Below, piece by piece: positions 1 to 7,011 of a stretch of DNA of 25,031 nt (position 1 is the first letter of the stretch; each line of letters starts with the position of its first letter). The notes beneath the pieces are model-generated. The model was given only the letters and a program-made list of their open reading frames with translations, made no database searches and had not been told where the DNA came from. A program made the position numbers and the translations under genes. The stretch is taken from positions 1 to 25,031 of the forward strand of contig JALRIN010000038.1 in NCBI GenBank assembly GCA_023255415.1, written 5' to 3'. The stretch is from Cypionkella sp. Its GTDB lineage: Bacteria; Pseudomonadota; Alphaproteobacteria; Rhodobacterales; Rhodobacteraceae.

Positions 1-95
1 ATCGCTGCCGTCAGAGTGGTCTTGCCGTGGTCAACGTGGCCAATCGTGCCGATGTTGACGTGCGGTTTATTCCGTTCAAACTTTGCCTTTGCCAT
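1..95 (-). CDS. tuf: Elongation factor Tu, N-terminal fragment (cut by window edge)
   Basis: The reverse strand from 95 encodes 31 residues beginning MAKAKFERNKPHVN and continuing through IGTIGHVDHGKTTLTAA, the invariant EF-Tu start with the G1/P-loop GHVDHGKT. EF-Tu is the GTPase that delivers aminoacyl-tRNA to the ribosome. Only the first part of GTP-binding domain I lies here; the rest is beyond the left edge. The ATG is fixed by the family N terminus. A purine-rich AAGGGCG lies about 13 bases upstream. Alphaproteobacteria often carry two nearly identical tuf copies, and the fragment cannot say which this is. Confidence 0.97.
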   Translation of the reverse strand, partial: MAKAKFERNKPHVNIGTIGHVDHGKTTLTAA

Positions 96-114
96 GTCGG
101 GCGCCCTTGAGTTA

Positions 115-136
115 GGGGGCCCAACAGCGGGCCCTT
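115..136 (-). other. GC-rich hairpin in the tuf leader
   Basis: Two GGGCCC hexamers (117-122 and 129-134) are separated by six bases and can form a 6-bp stem, extendable by G-U pairs. It lies about 20 bases upstream of the tuf start. A structural role in the leader is inference; no U-tract follows. Confidence 0.35.
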
Positions 137-152
137 GTTCTACACCGGCGGG

Positions 153-181
153 CATCTAGCCGTTGCGGCGGTGAAAATCAA
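153..181 (-). promoter_or_regulatory. Possible tuf promoter
   Basis: On the minus strand TTGATT (181-176), a 17-base spacer and TAGATG (158-153) give a weak sigma-70-like match about 60 bases before tuf. A GCGGCGG/CCGCCGC hairpin (165-171 with 188-194) overlaps it and could instead be the weak terminator of the upstream lipoprotein gene. It was called by eye only. Confidence 0.3.
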
Positions 182-241
182 GACCTGCCGCCGCTTTGGC
201 TTGCAAATGCGCAGGGCGGGGCCCGCAGGCCTGGCGCAGCT

Positions 242-898
242 TTAGGGCGTGGCACCGATGCTGGGCAAGCTTGCGGCAGTCTTTGGCGTGATAGCTATTG
301 GTTTTGGCTTTGGCTTCACGGCAATATCAACCTTTGTCTCGCCGGTATCTGCGACAGGCAGCGGCGGCAGATCAAACCATTCTGGATGGGTCAACAGCCA
401 CTTCTCGACCGATTTGGCGACGTTATAGGCCAGCGTTGTCATCTGTTTCTTTTTGGTCTGTGTCAGGCCAGAACCGATCATCGTATCGGGCGAGGTGCCT
501 TCAAAGATTGTCATCTGTTTGCCTTCGGGATTCAGCTTGGTCGCCGTTGCATCGTCCCAGATATTGGCGGTTACCACCAGAATCGATTTTGGAGAAAACA
601 CCAAAGGAATCCCCGGAGGCGCCAAGGCATAGGCGTCGATTGAAATCCCGATATTATAGATTCGACTGCCCTCATAGCGGCCAAAGCGGTCTGCAATCGC
701 AGATTTCACTGCGGCTTCCCAGGCTTTGGGGTCGGCATGACGGGAAATTGGCACTTTTTGCACGTTATCTGCGACAGCGATATTCAGCCCCAACACAAAA
801 TCGCCCAGGGCCGGTGGTGGTTCTTTCAGATCGTTGGTTTGGCAGGCCGCAAGCAAGGCGATAAGACCGCCAAGAACAGCAAAACGCAAAAACCGCAT
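242..898 (-). CDS. Putative lipoprotein of unknown function
   Basis: The protein has 218 residues. It starts MRFLRF and has a hydrophobic stretch ending in the lipobox LLAAC (Cys at about residue 19), so export, lipidation and envelope anchoring are expected. The rest is a soluble domain with several aromatic and Asp/Glu-rich segments, ending in a Lys-Pro repeat (KPKPKP) and a low-complexity tail. I chose ATG at 898 because AAGGA lies 7-8 bases upstream and the signal peptide begins there; an ATG 30 bases further upstream would add a charged extension and has no clear ribosome site. It resembles short lipoproteins of Rhodobacteraceae (possibly the DUF6778 group, from memory). It lies upstream of tuf on the same strand with a 146-base gap. 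No function is assigned. Confidence 0.8.
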   Translation of the reverse strand: MRFLRFAVLGGLIALLAACQTNDLKEPPPALGDFVLGLNIAVADNVQKVPISRHADPKAWEAAVKSAIADRFGRYEGSRIYNIGISIDAYALAPPGIPLVFSPKSILVVTANIWDDATATKLNPEGKQMTIFEGTSPDTMIGSGLTQTKKKQMTTLAYNVAKSVEKWLLTHPEWFDLPPLPVADTGETKVDIAVKPKPKPIAITPKTAASLPSIGATP

Positions 899-988
899 CC
901 AAGATCCTTTCACACAGACATCATGCATCGATAGCCTGTGCTGCGGCCCCGCGCAACCGATGTGCGGGCGGGCTGACAGGGCTGTGAT

Positions 989-1016
989 TTGACCCAGCGC
1001 ATAACCGGATTACTTT
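989..1016 (+). promoter_or_regulatory. Possible promoter of the DUF4864 gene
   Basis: TTGACC (989-994), a 16-base spacer and TACTTT (1011-1016) form a partial sigma-70-like match about 30 bases before the start codon. The -35 box is good and the -10 weak. Confidence 0.35.
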
Positions 1017-1019
1017 TAA

Positions 1020-1038
1020 CCGATCTGTGAAAGATTGG
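1020..1038 (+). promoter_or_regulatory. Hairpin touching the Shine-Dalgarno of the DUF4864 gene
   Basis: CCGATCT (1020-1026) pairs with AGATTGG (1032-1038) around the loop GTGAA, with one G-T wobble. The last two G residues belong to the ribosome-binding sequence GGAGG (1037-1041), so the folded form would partly mask it. Regulation is inference. Confidence 0.35.
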
Positions 1039-1045
1039 AGGCGAA

Positions 1046-1459
1046 ATGCACCGAATCCTTCGAATGTTGTTTGGCGGTATTCTTGGCCTAACGGTTTTGA
1101 CCCAAGTGGCGCGGGCACAAGACGTGCAGATTCAGCAAACCATTCAGGCCCAGCTTGACGCGATGGCCGCTGATGATTTTCTGCGCGCCTATGACTTTGC
1201 CTCGCCCAATATCCGACAGCTGTTCGGGCCGGTTGAAAACTTTGAAGCCATGGTCAAGCGCGGCTATCCTATGGTTTGGCAGCATCAGGCGGTGCGCATG
1301 TTAGAGCTGCGCAGCGTCGCCGGAAACCTGTGGCAGCGGGTGCTGGTGACGGATCTGCAAGGCCGCGGCTTTTTGCTGGATTACATGATGGTCGAAACCC
1401 CGGATGGCTGGCAAATCAACGCGGTGCAGCTTTTGCCGCAGCAAGAATTGGGCGCCTAG
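1046..1459 (+). CDS. DUF4864 domain-containing exported protein
   Basis: The protein has 137 residues. It starts MHRILRMLFGG, has a Sec-type signal peptide likely cleaved after ARA (about residue 24), and then an alpha+beta domain with the DUF4864 pattern: an N-terminal helix QIQQTIQAQLDAMAADD, then RAYDFASPNIRQLFG, then a C-terminal DGWQINAVQL strand. This fold is SnoaL/NTF2-like in appearance. It is probably periplasmic and its function is unknown. GGAGG lies 5 bases before the ATG. Its stop overlaps the stop of mog, which converges on it, in a shared CTAG. Confidence 0.88.
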   Translation: MHRILRMLFGGILGLTVLTQVARAQDVQIQQTIQAQLDAMAADDFLRAYDFASPNIRQLFGPVENFEAMVKRGYPMVWQHQAVRMLELRSVAGNLWQRVLVTDLQGRGFLLDYMMVETPDGWQINAVQLLPQQELGA

Positions 1460-1980
1460 GGCTTTGGCCGATGCGCCTTGATCACGGCAGGATCGGTTTC
1501 GATCCGCGCCGCACCGATCAGATCAAGGCAATAAGGCACGGCGGCAAAGATCGCCTCCAGGCTGGTGGAAATCGCGTTGGGGCTGCCCGGCAGCGTGATG
1601 ATCAGGGTTTTGCCGCGCACCCCTGCGCCTTGCCGTGACAAGATTGCCGTGGCCACCACACGGCCGTTAGCCGCCCGCATCGCCTCGCCAAAACCTGCAA
1701 GCTCCATATTGATCACATCTGCCATGGCTTCGGGGGTCTGATCGCGCGGTGCGGGGCCGGTGCCGCCGGTGGCAAGGATCAGATCCGCGCCCCAAGTATC
1801 GGCCAAATCGCAGAGCGCTGTTGCCACTTCGACACGGCCATCGGGGGTGATTTGGCGCAGAATCTCAACCTGCGAGGTGATCACCCCGCGCAGCCATGCC
1901 TCGCAAGCCGGACCGCCGCGATCTTCATATTCACCGCGAAAGGCGCGGTCAGACACGGTTAGAACAGCAATGCGGGCCAT
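1456..1980 (-). CDS. mog: Molybdopterin adenylyltransferase / MogA-MoaB family protein
   Basis: The protein has 174 residues. MARIAVLTVSDRA opens the MoCF-binding fold; TGGTG (71-75) followed by RDQTPEAM is the molybdopterin-binding loop; SRQGAGVRGKTLIITLPGSP (115-134) is the second conserved loop. The family adenylylates molybdopterin before molybdate insertion in the cytoplasm; MoaB-type members are close relatives, so the exact reaction is inferred. ATG 1980 has AGGAG about 6 bases upstream; a frame extending to 2028 lacks family similarity. No other moa or moe gene is adjacent. It is divergent from rsgA. Confidence 0.92.
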   Translation of the reverse strand: MARIAVLTVSDRAFRGEYEDRGGPACEAWLRGVITSQVEILRQITPDGRVEVATALCDLADTWGADLILATGGTGPAPRDQTPEAMADVINMELAGFGEAMRAANGRVVATAILSRQGAGVRGKTLIITLPGSPNAISTSLEAIFAAVPYCLDLIGAARIETDPAVIKAHRPKP

Positions 1981-2037
1981 ATCAGTCTCCTTTTTCGCCA
2001 CGTTCCCCGCAATCGGGCGCAGGTGCAAGCCCCAGCC

Positions 2038-2066
2038 TTGCCGCAGCCCCGCGCAGCGCCTAGACT
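2038..2066 (+). promoter_or_regulatory. Putative rsgA promoter
   Basis: TTGCCG (2038-2043), a 17-base spacer and TAGACT (2061-2066) each match 4 of 6 consensus positions. The predicted transcript would start near 2073, downstream of an in-frame ATG at 2023, which supports the TTG start at 2101. Confidence 0.45.
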
Positions 2067-2100
2067 GGCGCGAACCCGCAACGGGTCAAAAGGACGCCGC

Positions 2101-3120
2101 TTGATCCCGCAAAATCTGACCGATCTGGGCTGGACCGCCAGCCTGCAAGACGACATCACCGAAGCCGAAGCGACGCTGCCGCCTGCGCGGCTGACCGCGC
2201 TGCATCGCGGCCGTGTCGAGGCGATTGCCGCCTCTGGCCCGATCGAGTTGCTCTGCCCGCCGAACCTGCCGGTGACGGTGATGGCGGTGGGCGATTGGGT
2301 GCTTTGCGACGGGCCGCGGGTGGCACGCGTGCTGGCACGCACAACCCTGCTGCAACGCCGCGCGGCGGGCACGGGCACCGAAGCGCAATTGATTGCCGCC
2401 AATGTGGATACGATGTTCATCACCACCTCGTGCAACGGCGATTTCAATGCCGCCCGGATCGAGCGCTATCTGGTGCTGGCGCATTCAGCGGGAATCACGC
2501 CGGTGGTCTTGCTGACAAAGGCCGATCTGGCCGACCCTGCCCCCTTTGTTGCGGCTGCTGCGGCGCTGTCGGCGGGGCTGTCAGTTCTGGCGCTGAATGC
2601 CAAATCGGCCGAGGTCGCAACCGCACTTGCGCCTTGGGTGCAAAAGGGCCAAACGGCGGTGCTGCTGGGATCCTCTGGCGTTGGCAAATCGACCATCGCC
2701 AACAGTCTGGGCGCCAATCAGGCCACCGGCGACATCCGCGAGGTTGACGCCAAGGGCCGCCACACCACCACAGCGCGCAACCTTTTGCCGCTGACAGCAG
2801 GCGGCTGGCTGATCGACACCCCCGGCGTGCGCGAATTGCAGCTAACCGATGTGGCCGATGGCATCGACATTCTGTTTTCAGATCTGATTGATCTGTCGGC
2901 GCAGTGCCGCTTTCGCGATTGCCAGCACGACCATGAACCGGGCTGCGCGGTGCAGGCGGCGATTGCTGCGGGCAGCATCGACGCCGCACGCCTGCCACGC
3001 TGGCGCAAATTGGTCACCGAGGAAAAAACCAATACCGCCGCCATGGCCACCTCGCGGGTGCGGGCCGCTGGCAAGCACACCAAGAAATCCGCCACAAAAT
3101 GGCGCGCGCCAAAAAAATAG
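2101..3120 (+). CDS. rsgA: Small ribosomal subunit biogenesis GTPase RsgA
   Basis: RsgA is a late-acting 30S assembly GTPase. The protein has 339 residues. An OB-fold N terminus is followed by a circularly permuted GTPase domain with motifs in the diagnostic order: G4 TKAD (139-142), G1 GSSGVGKST (190-198), G3 DTPG (239-242). A C-terminal zinc knuckle has ligands Cys269, Cys274, His276 and Cys282. The Lys-rich tail ends in two AAA codons. I chose TTG 2101 because AAGGA lies 6-7 bases upstream and the putative promoter at 2038-2066 lies after the upstream ATG 2023. It converges on ffs, whose 3' end is within about ten bases of the stop. Confidence 0.95.
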   Translation: MIPQNLTDLGWTASLQDDITEAEATLPPARLTALHRGRVEAIAASGPIELLCPPNLPVTVMAVGDWVLCDGPRVARVLARTTLLQRRAAGTGTEAQLIAANVDTMFITTSCNGDFNAARIERYLVLAHSAGITPVVLLTKADLADPAPFVAAAAALSAGLSVLALNAKSAEVATALAPWVQKGQTAVLLGSSGVGKSTIANSLGANQATGDIREVDAKGRHTTTARNLLPLTAGGWLIDTPGVRELQLTDVADGIDILFSDLIDLSAQCRFRDCQHDHEPGCAVQAAIAAGSIDAARLPRWRKLVTEEKTNTAAMATSRVRAAGKHTKKSATKWRAPKK

Positions 3121-3129
3121 GGGAAAAGG

Positions 3130-3228
3130 GTGAGAGGCTGACAACGACCCAAGCGGGGCTCGTTACGGCTGCTTCCTTCCGGACCTGACCGGGTTGGCGA
3201 GGCGCTTACCCGCGCCAACCTCTCGCCC
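3130..3228 (-). ncRNA. ffs: 4.5S signal recognition particle RNA
   Basis: The minus strand carries the near-invariant SRP core GGTCAGGTCCGGAAGGAAGC and the following AGCC (3190-3167), which forms the Ffh-binding loops and GGAA-type tetraloop. Flanking arms CTCG/CGAG and an outer stem GGGCGAGAGG/CCTCTCACCC (one mismatch) close the hairpin, giving about 100 nt, the usual bacterial small SRP RNA size. It binds Ffh for cotranslational membrane targeting. The ends are approximate; promoter spacing suggests the transcript could begin nearer 3224. U-runs follow at 3124-3127 and 3111-3117, the latter inside the end of rsgA. Confidence 0.93.
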
Positions 3229-3230
3229 CT

Positions 3231-3259
3231 CATATAGGCCCGCCCCGATGGATTCGCAA
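3231..3259 (-). promoter_or_regulatory. Putative ffs promoter
   Basis: On the minus strand TTGCGA (3259-3254), a 17-base spacer and TATATG (3236-3231) lie just before the SRP RNA. A GC-rich stretch directly follows the -10, as is common for growth-regulated stable RNA promoters. Confidence 0.5.
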
Positions 3260-3320
3260 GACGCTGCCGCACAACAGGGTTTTTGCACGAAACTGCCTTC
3301 TCTTGCCCGCCAGCCATCAA

Positions 3321-3360
3321 AAAAATGCTGCGCAGCATTCAGGAAAAATGCTGCGCAGCA
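3321..3360 (-). terminator. Tandem palindromic terminator after iolG
   Basis: Two exact copies of aaaaatgctgcgcagca (3321-3337 and 3344-3360) each hold the 12-bp palindrome tgctgcgcagca. Read on the minus strand, each gives a short stem followed by T-runs (5 and 7 T), and the two copies can also pair with each other to form a longer stem before the final T7. It begins 25 bases after the iolG stop. Factor-independent termination is the simplest reading; a protein-binding role is not excluded. Confidence 0.65.
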
Positions 3361-3384
3361 AATGTTTTAAATCAATATCTTAGA

Positions 3385-4386
3385 TCAAAGGATCTCGGAC
3401 ATCTTAACGACACGACCTTCGGCCACAGATTTCAGCGCAGCCTCGGCCAAGGCCAAAGCGATCAGCCCATCTTCACCCGTCGGCTCTGCCTTGCCTGTGC
3501 CGCGAAGCGCCGCGATAAAGGTCGCGATTTCAGCGGCATAGGCCTCGGTATAGCGTGTCATAAAGAAATCATGCAGCGGCGGGCGGGTATAGCCCGCAGC
3601 TGTTGCCACCTCGATCGAAACCGGGCGCTGATTCTCGGCCGAGACAGCACCTTTTGAGCCATGCACTTCGATGCGCTGATCATAGCCATAGGTGGCGCGG
3701 CGCGAGTTCGAAATCATCGCCTGCCGCCCAGATGCGGTTTTCAGCATCACCTGCACCGAATCAAAATCGCCTGCAGCGCCGATGGCCGGGTCAACCAGAA
3801 CCGAAGCCGTGGCCACAACTTCGGCAATCTCTTCGCCCAAAAGAAACCGCGCCATGTCGAAATCATGGATGGTCATATCGCGGAAAATCCCGCCCGAGCG
3901 TTTGATATAATCGACCGGCGGCGCCCCCGGATCGCGCGAGGTGATCACAACCATCTCGGGCTGACCAATGGTGCCCTTGTCGATCTCGGCCCGCACGGCG
4001 CGGAAATGCGGGTCAAAGCGGCGGTTAAAGCCGACCATCAGCGTGCCTTTATGGGCGCGCACCACCTCGAGGCAGGTCTTCACCCGCGCAAGCGAAAGAT
4101 CAATCGGCTTTTCACAGAACACTGCTTTGCCAGCCTTTACAAAGGCTTCGATCAGATCGGCATGGGTGTCGGTGGGCGTGCAGATCACCACCGCGTCAAT
4201 ATCCTTGGCTGCCAAGATCGCCTCGATGCTGCGCACCTCGCAGCCGTATTGATCCGCAATCGCCTGCGCTGCGGGGGCCATGGCATCGGCCACGGCGACA
4301 AGAGCTGCATTGGCATCGCCCGTCACCGCTTTGGCGTGAACCTTGCCGATGCGCCCTGCGCCCAGCAGACCAAATCTTACCGTCAT
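3385..4386 (-). CDS. iolG: Inositol 2-dehydrogenase (Gfo/Idh/MocA family)
   Basis: It oxidises myo-inositol to 2-keto-myo-inositol with NAD+, the first step of inositol catabolism. The protein has 333 residues. The Rossmann motif GAGRIG is at 9-14; the family CEKPID (91-96) carries catalytic Lys93; FRDMTIHDFDMARF (168-181) holds Asp170 and His174, matching the Lys/Asp/His triad of characterised inositol dehydrogenases. ATG 4386 has GGAG about 7 bases upstream. It stands alone, without iolBCDE or a transporter in the window. A GGAA-N6-TTCC operator overlaps its predicted promoter and a tandem terminator follows. A related sugar or scyllo-inositol dehydrogenase is possible, but the motif set fits IolG best. 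Confidence 0.9.
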   Translation of the reverse strand: MTVRFGLLGAGRIGKVHAKAVTGDANAALVAVADAMAPAAQAIADQYGCEVRSIEAILAAKDIDAVVICTPTDTHADLIEAFVKAGKAVFCEKPIDLSLARVKTCLEVVRAHKGTLMVGFNRRFDPHFRAVRAEIDKGTIGQPEMVVITSRDPGAPPVDYIKRSGGIFRDMTIHDFDMARFLLGEEIAEVVATASVLVDPAIGAAGDFDSVQVMLKTASGRQAMISNSRRATYGYDQRIEVHGSKGAVSAENQRPVSIEVATAAGYTRPPLHDFFMTRYTEAYAAEIATFIAALRGTGKAEPTGEDGLIALALAEAALKSVAEGRVVKMSEIL

Positions 4387-4452
4387 CGTCTCTCTCCTAC
4401 TGGGGCTTGCCCCTGCAACCTCTGTGTCATTGACCGCAATCTGCGCAGCTTA

Positions 4453-4468
4453 TGGAACTAATATTCCA
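4453..4468. promoter_or_regulatory. Putative IolR-type operator
   Basis: TGGAACTAATATTCCA is an inverted repeat with the form GGAA-N6-TTCC (4454-4467). As I recall, this motif was proposed for the RpiR-family repressor IolR of rhizobial inositol genes. It lies 67 bases upstream of iolG, and its N6 coincides with the predicted -10. The regulator gene is not in the window. Confidence 0.6.
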
Positions 4469-4485
4469 AATTTACGCCCAAACAA
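4458..4485 (-). promoter_or_regulatory. Putative iolG promoter
   Basis: On the minus strand TTGTTT (4485-4480), a 16-base spacer and TATTAG (4463-4458). The -10 is exactly the central six bases of the GGAA-N6-TTCC palindrome, which fits repression by blocking RNA polymerase. Confidence 0.45.
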
Positions 4486-4515
4486 CCGAAAAATGTCATA
4501 TTGCGCTGTGCCGCC

Positions 4516-7011
4516 CTACTCTTGCGAGCGCAGCACCTGCGCGGGCCGTGCCGAAAGCGGGCGCAGCACAAAGACAAGGCTGGCCAGCAGGGTCGCCACC
4601 ACCCCGCCCAGCACAATTGCCAAGGCCGAGCCGGCCTCGAAATGATAGGCGCTGTCCATCACAAATCGCATCACCGCCCAGCCGCCAGCCGCCCCCGCCG
4701 CAATCGCCACCACCCCTGCGGCTGCCCCCATCAACCCCGCCCGCAGCGCAAAGCTGGCAAGGATACGCCCGCGCGAAGCCCCCAGCACCTTTAGCACCGA
4801 AGCCTCGTAGACCCGCGCCCGCTCGCCCGAAGCTGCCGCTCCGATCAGCACGACAAAGCCGGTCAGCAGGGTCGCCAAGGCCGCCAAAGTGGTGGCTTCG
4901 GCAATCGCCGTCAGCGCCTCGCTGACGCGTGCGACCGCGGTGCGAATGCTGATCGCCGTGACATTTGGATAGGCCTTGGCCACCCCGCGCAGGATCGCAG
5001 CTTCGGCGGCGGGGTCGGCATAGACCGTGGCGATATTGGTATGGGGCGCCGCCCGCAGGGCTGCGGCATTCATCGTCATCACGAAACCCATGCCAGCGTT
5101 GGAAAAATCCACTACGCGAAAGCTGGTGATCTTGGCAGTAATCGGCCGCCCCAAAACGGTGATGGTCAGGCTATCGCCCAGCTTCAGGCCGATTTCTTTC
5201 GCCTCGTTCGCGGCAAAGGAAATCTGCGGCGGCCCGTCATAGCCCTCGCGCCACCAGGTGCCAGCGGTCACCTTGGCCGCCTCGGGCTTGGCATCGGCAT
5301 AGGTGAGGCCACGATCGCCGTTCAGCACCCAATGATCGCCCGCCACCTTGCGCGCATCTTCGCCGTTAATCTGGGTGATCGCACCGCGCAGCATCGGTGC
5401 GGTTTCCATCTTGGTTACGGCAGGATCGGCCTGCATCATGGCAACAAAGCCATCAATCTGATCGGGCTGAATATCCACGAAAAAGAACGCAGGCGCGCGT
5501 GTGGGCAGATCACGGGTGATCGCGGCGCGCAGGTTGGCGTCGATTTGCCCCACCGCCGCCAGCACCGTCAGCCCCAGACCCAAGGCCAGAACCACCTGCA
5601 TCGTCTCGGCCCGCGGTGCCGAGATCGAGGCCAGCGCCAAGCGCAGCGCCACCCGACCGCGCAGCGCTTTGGCCCGCGCCAGCCTGCGCGCCAAACGCCG
5701 CAAGCCCCAAGCCGCCAGCCCCAGCACCGCCAGCGCCGCAATCAGCCCCGCCGCCGTGCCCAGCGCCAAAGCCATCGTGCCAGAAAACACCACCGCGCCG
5801 CCAATCAACAGCGCCGCCAGCCCAATCAGCGCCAAGACATAGCGCGGCCTTGGCCAGCCACCCGCAACACCGCCGCGATAAAGCGCTGCGGCGCGAATGC
5901 CTTCACTGCGCGCCAGCGGCCAAAGCGCAAACAGAAAGGCCGAAGTCACGCCATAAAACGCAGCCTCTGCCACCGCGCGCGGATAAAGGCTGATATGGGC
6001 CGGAAACGGCAGCGCGGCTTCAATCATGCCGCCAAACAGCAGCGGCAGACCCACACCCAGCGCCAGACCAATCGTCACGCCCAGCGCAGAAAGCACCGCG
6101 ATTTGCAGAAAATAGGTCTGAAACACCAGCGCGCCCGTTGCACCCAAAGTGCGCAGGGTGGCGATGGTGGCAAGCTTGGCCTCTAGATAGCTGCGCACCG
6201 CTGCAGCAACGCCGACCCCGCCCACCGCCAAGCCCGCAAGCCCCACCAGCACCAAAAACGCGGCAATCCGCTCGACAAAGCGTTCCATCCCGGGGGCGGC
6301 GCGGCGACTGTCTGACCACTTTAATCCCGCCTCGCGAAAGCGCGCCTCGGCCTGCGCTTGCAAAGCGGCCAGATCCGCACCCGCAGGCAAGATCATCCGG
6401 TAAGATGTGTCAAACAAACTGCCCGCATTCAGCAGGCCCGAGCCTTCCAGATCGGCGCGCAGCACCATGGTGCGCGGCGCCAGTGCAAAGCCGCCGGTGG
6501 CGCTGTCAGGTTCGCTGGTAAGGCGGCCGCGCAGCACAAACTCCGCACCGCCCAACCGAAAACTATCGCCAATCGCCAGCCCCGCCTGATCGGCCAGAAT
6601 CCCGTCCATCACCGCACCGCGCCCGGCCAAAACCGCCGGAAAGCTGCCCGATTGCAGCGCCACCTGCCCCAGCAAAGGATAGGCGTCATCAACAGCCTTC
6701 ACTTGCGTCAGCAGATTGCTGTCACCCACCGAGATCATCGAGCGGAACTCGACAATCTCTGAGACTTTGCTGGCAATGCTGTCCAGATAGGCGCGCTCTT
6801 CTGGGCTGGCAAAGCGGTAGGTGAATTTGGCCTGCGCATCGCCGCCCAGCAGGGTTGCGCCCTGTTCGCTTAGCCCCGCCTGAATGGCCGAGCGCACCAT
6901 GCCCACGCCGGCAATCGCGGCAACCCCCAGCGACAGGCAGGCCAGAAACACCCAAAACCCACGCAAGCCGCCGCGCAACTCGCGCCGCGCAATCGCCCAA
7001 GCAAGCCTCAT
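4516..7011 (-). CDS. ybbP: ABC transporter permease, YbbP family (two FtsX domains)
   Basis: The protein has 831 residues, close to the roughly 800 of E. coli YbbP. One membrane segment (about 18-40) is followed by a periplasmic MacB-like domain, then an FtsX-type block of membrane segments (about 250-440), a second large periplasmic domain, and a final FtsX block (about 705-825). This is a mechanotransmission-type ABC partner, not a classical importer; the substrate is unknown, with envelope lipid or lipoprotein handling suspected in the family. Its ATG overlaps the ybbA stop in ATGA, so the two are translationally coupled. Read-through from a promoter upstream of ybbA is expected. Confidence 0.9.
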   Translation of the reverse strand: MRLAWAIARRELRGGLRGFWVFLACLSLGVAAIAGVGMVRSAIQAGLSEQGATLLGGDAQAKFTYRFASPEERAYLDSIASKVSEIVEFRSMISVGDSNLLTQVKAVDDAYPLLGQVALQSGSFPAVLAGRGAVMDGILADQAGLAIGDSFRLGGAEFVLRGRLTSEPDSATGGFALAPRTMVLRADLEGSGLLNAGSLFDTSYRMILPAGADLAALQAQAEARFREAGLKWSDSRRAAPGMERFVERIAAFLVLVGLAGLAVGGVGVAAAVRSYLEAKLATIATLRTLGATGALVFQTYFLQIAVLSALGVTIGLALGVGLPLLFGGMIEAALPFPAHISLYPRAVAEAAFYGVTSAFLFALWPLARSEGIRAAALYRGGVAGGWPRPRYVLALIGLAALLIGGAVVFSGTMALALGTAAGLIAALAVLGLAAWGLRRLARRLARAKALRGRVALRLALASISAPRAETMQVVLALGLGLTVLAAVGQIDANLRAAITRDLPTRAPAFFFVDIQPDQIDGFVAMMQADPAVTKMETAPMLRGAITQINGEDARKVAGDHWVLNGDRGLTYADAKPEAAKVTAGTWWREGYDGPPQISFAANEAKEIGLKLGDSLTITVLGRPITAKITSFRVVDFSNAGMGFVMTMNAAALRAAPHTNIATVYADPAAEAAILRGVAKAYPNVTAISIRTAVARVSEALTAIAEATTLAALATLLTGFVVLIGAAASGERARVYEASVLKVLGASRGRILASFALRAGLMGAAAGVVAIAAGAAGGWAVMRFVMDSAYHFEAGSALAIVLGGVVATLLASLVFVLRPLSARPAQVLRSQE

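Noticed and set aside
2023..2100. N-terminal extension of rsgA from ATG 2023
   Set aside because: The extension is Pro/Arg-rich and unlike the family, a putative promoter lies at 2038-2066, and a good ribosome site precedes TTG 2101.
3321..3360. Two direct repeats considered as a CRISPR remnant
   Set aside because: There are only two copies, the gap is 6 bases, the repeat is 17 bases with internal palindromes, and no cas genes are nearby. A terminator explains it better.
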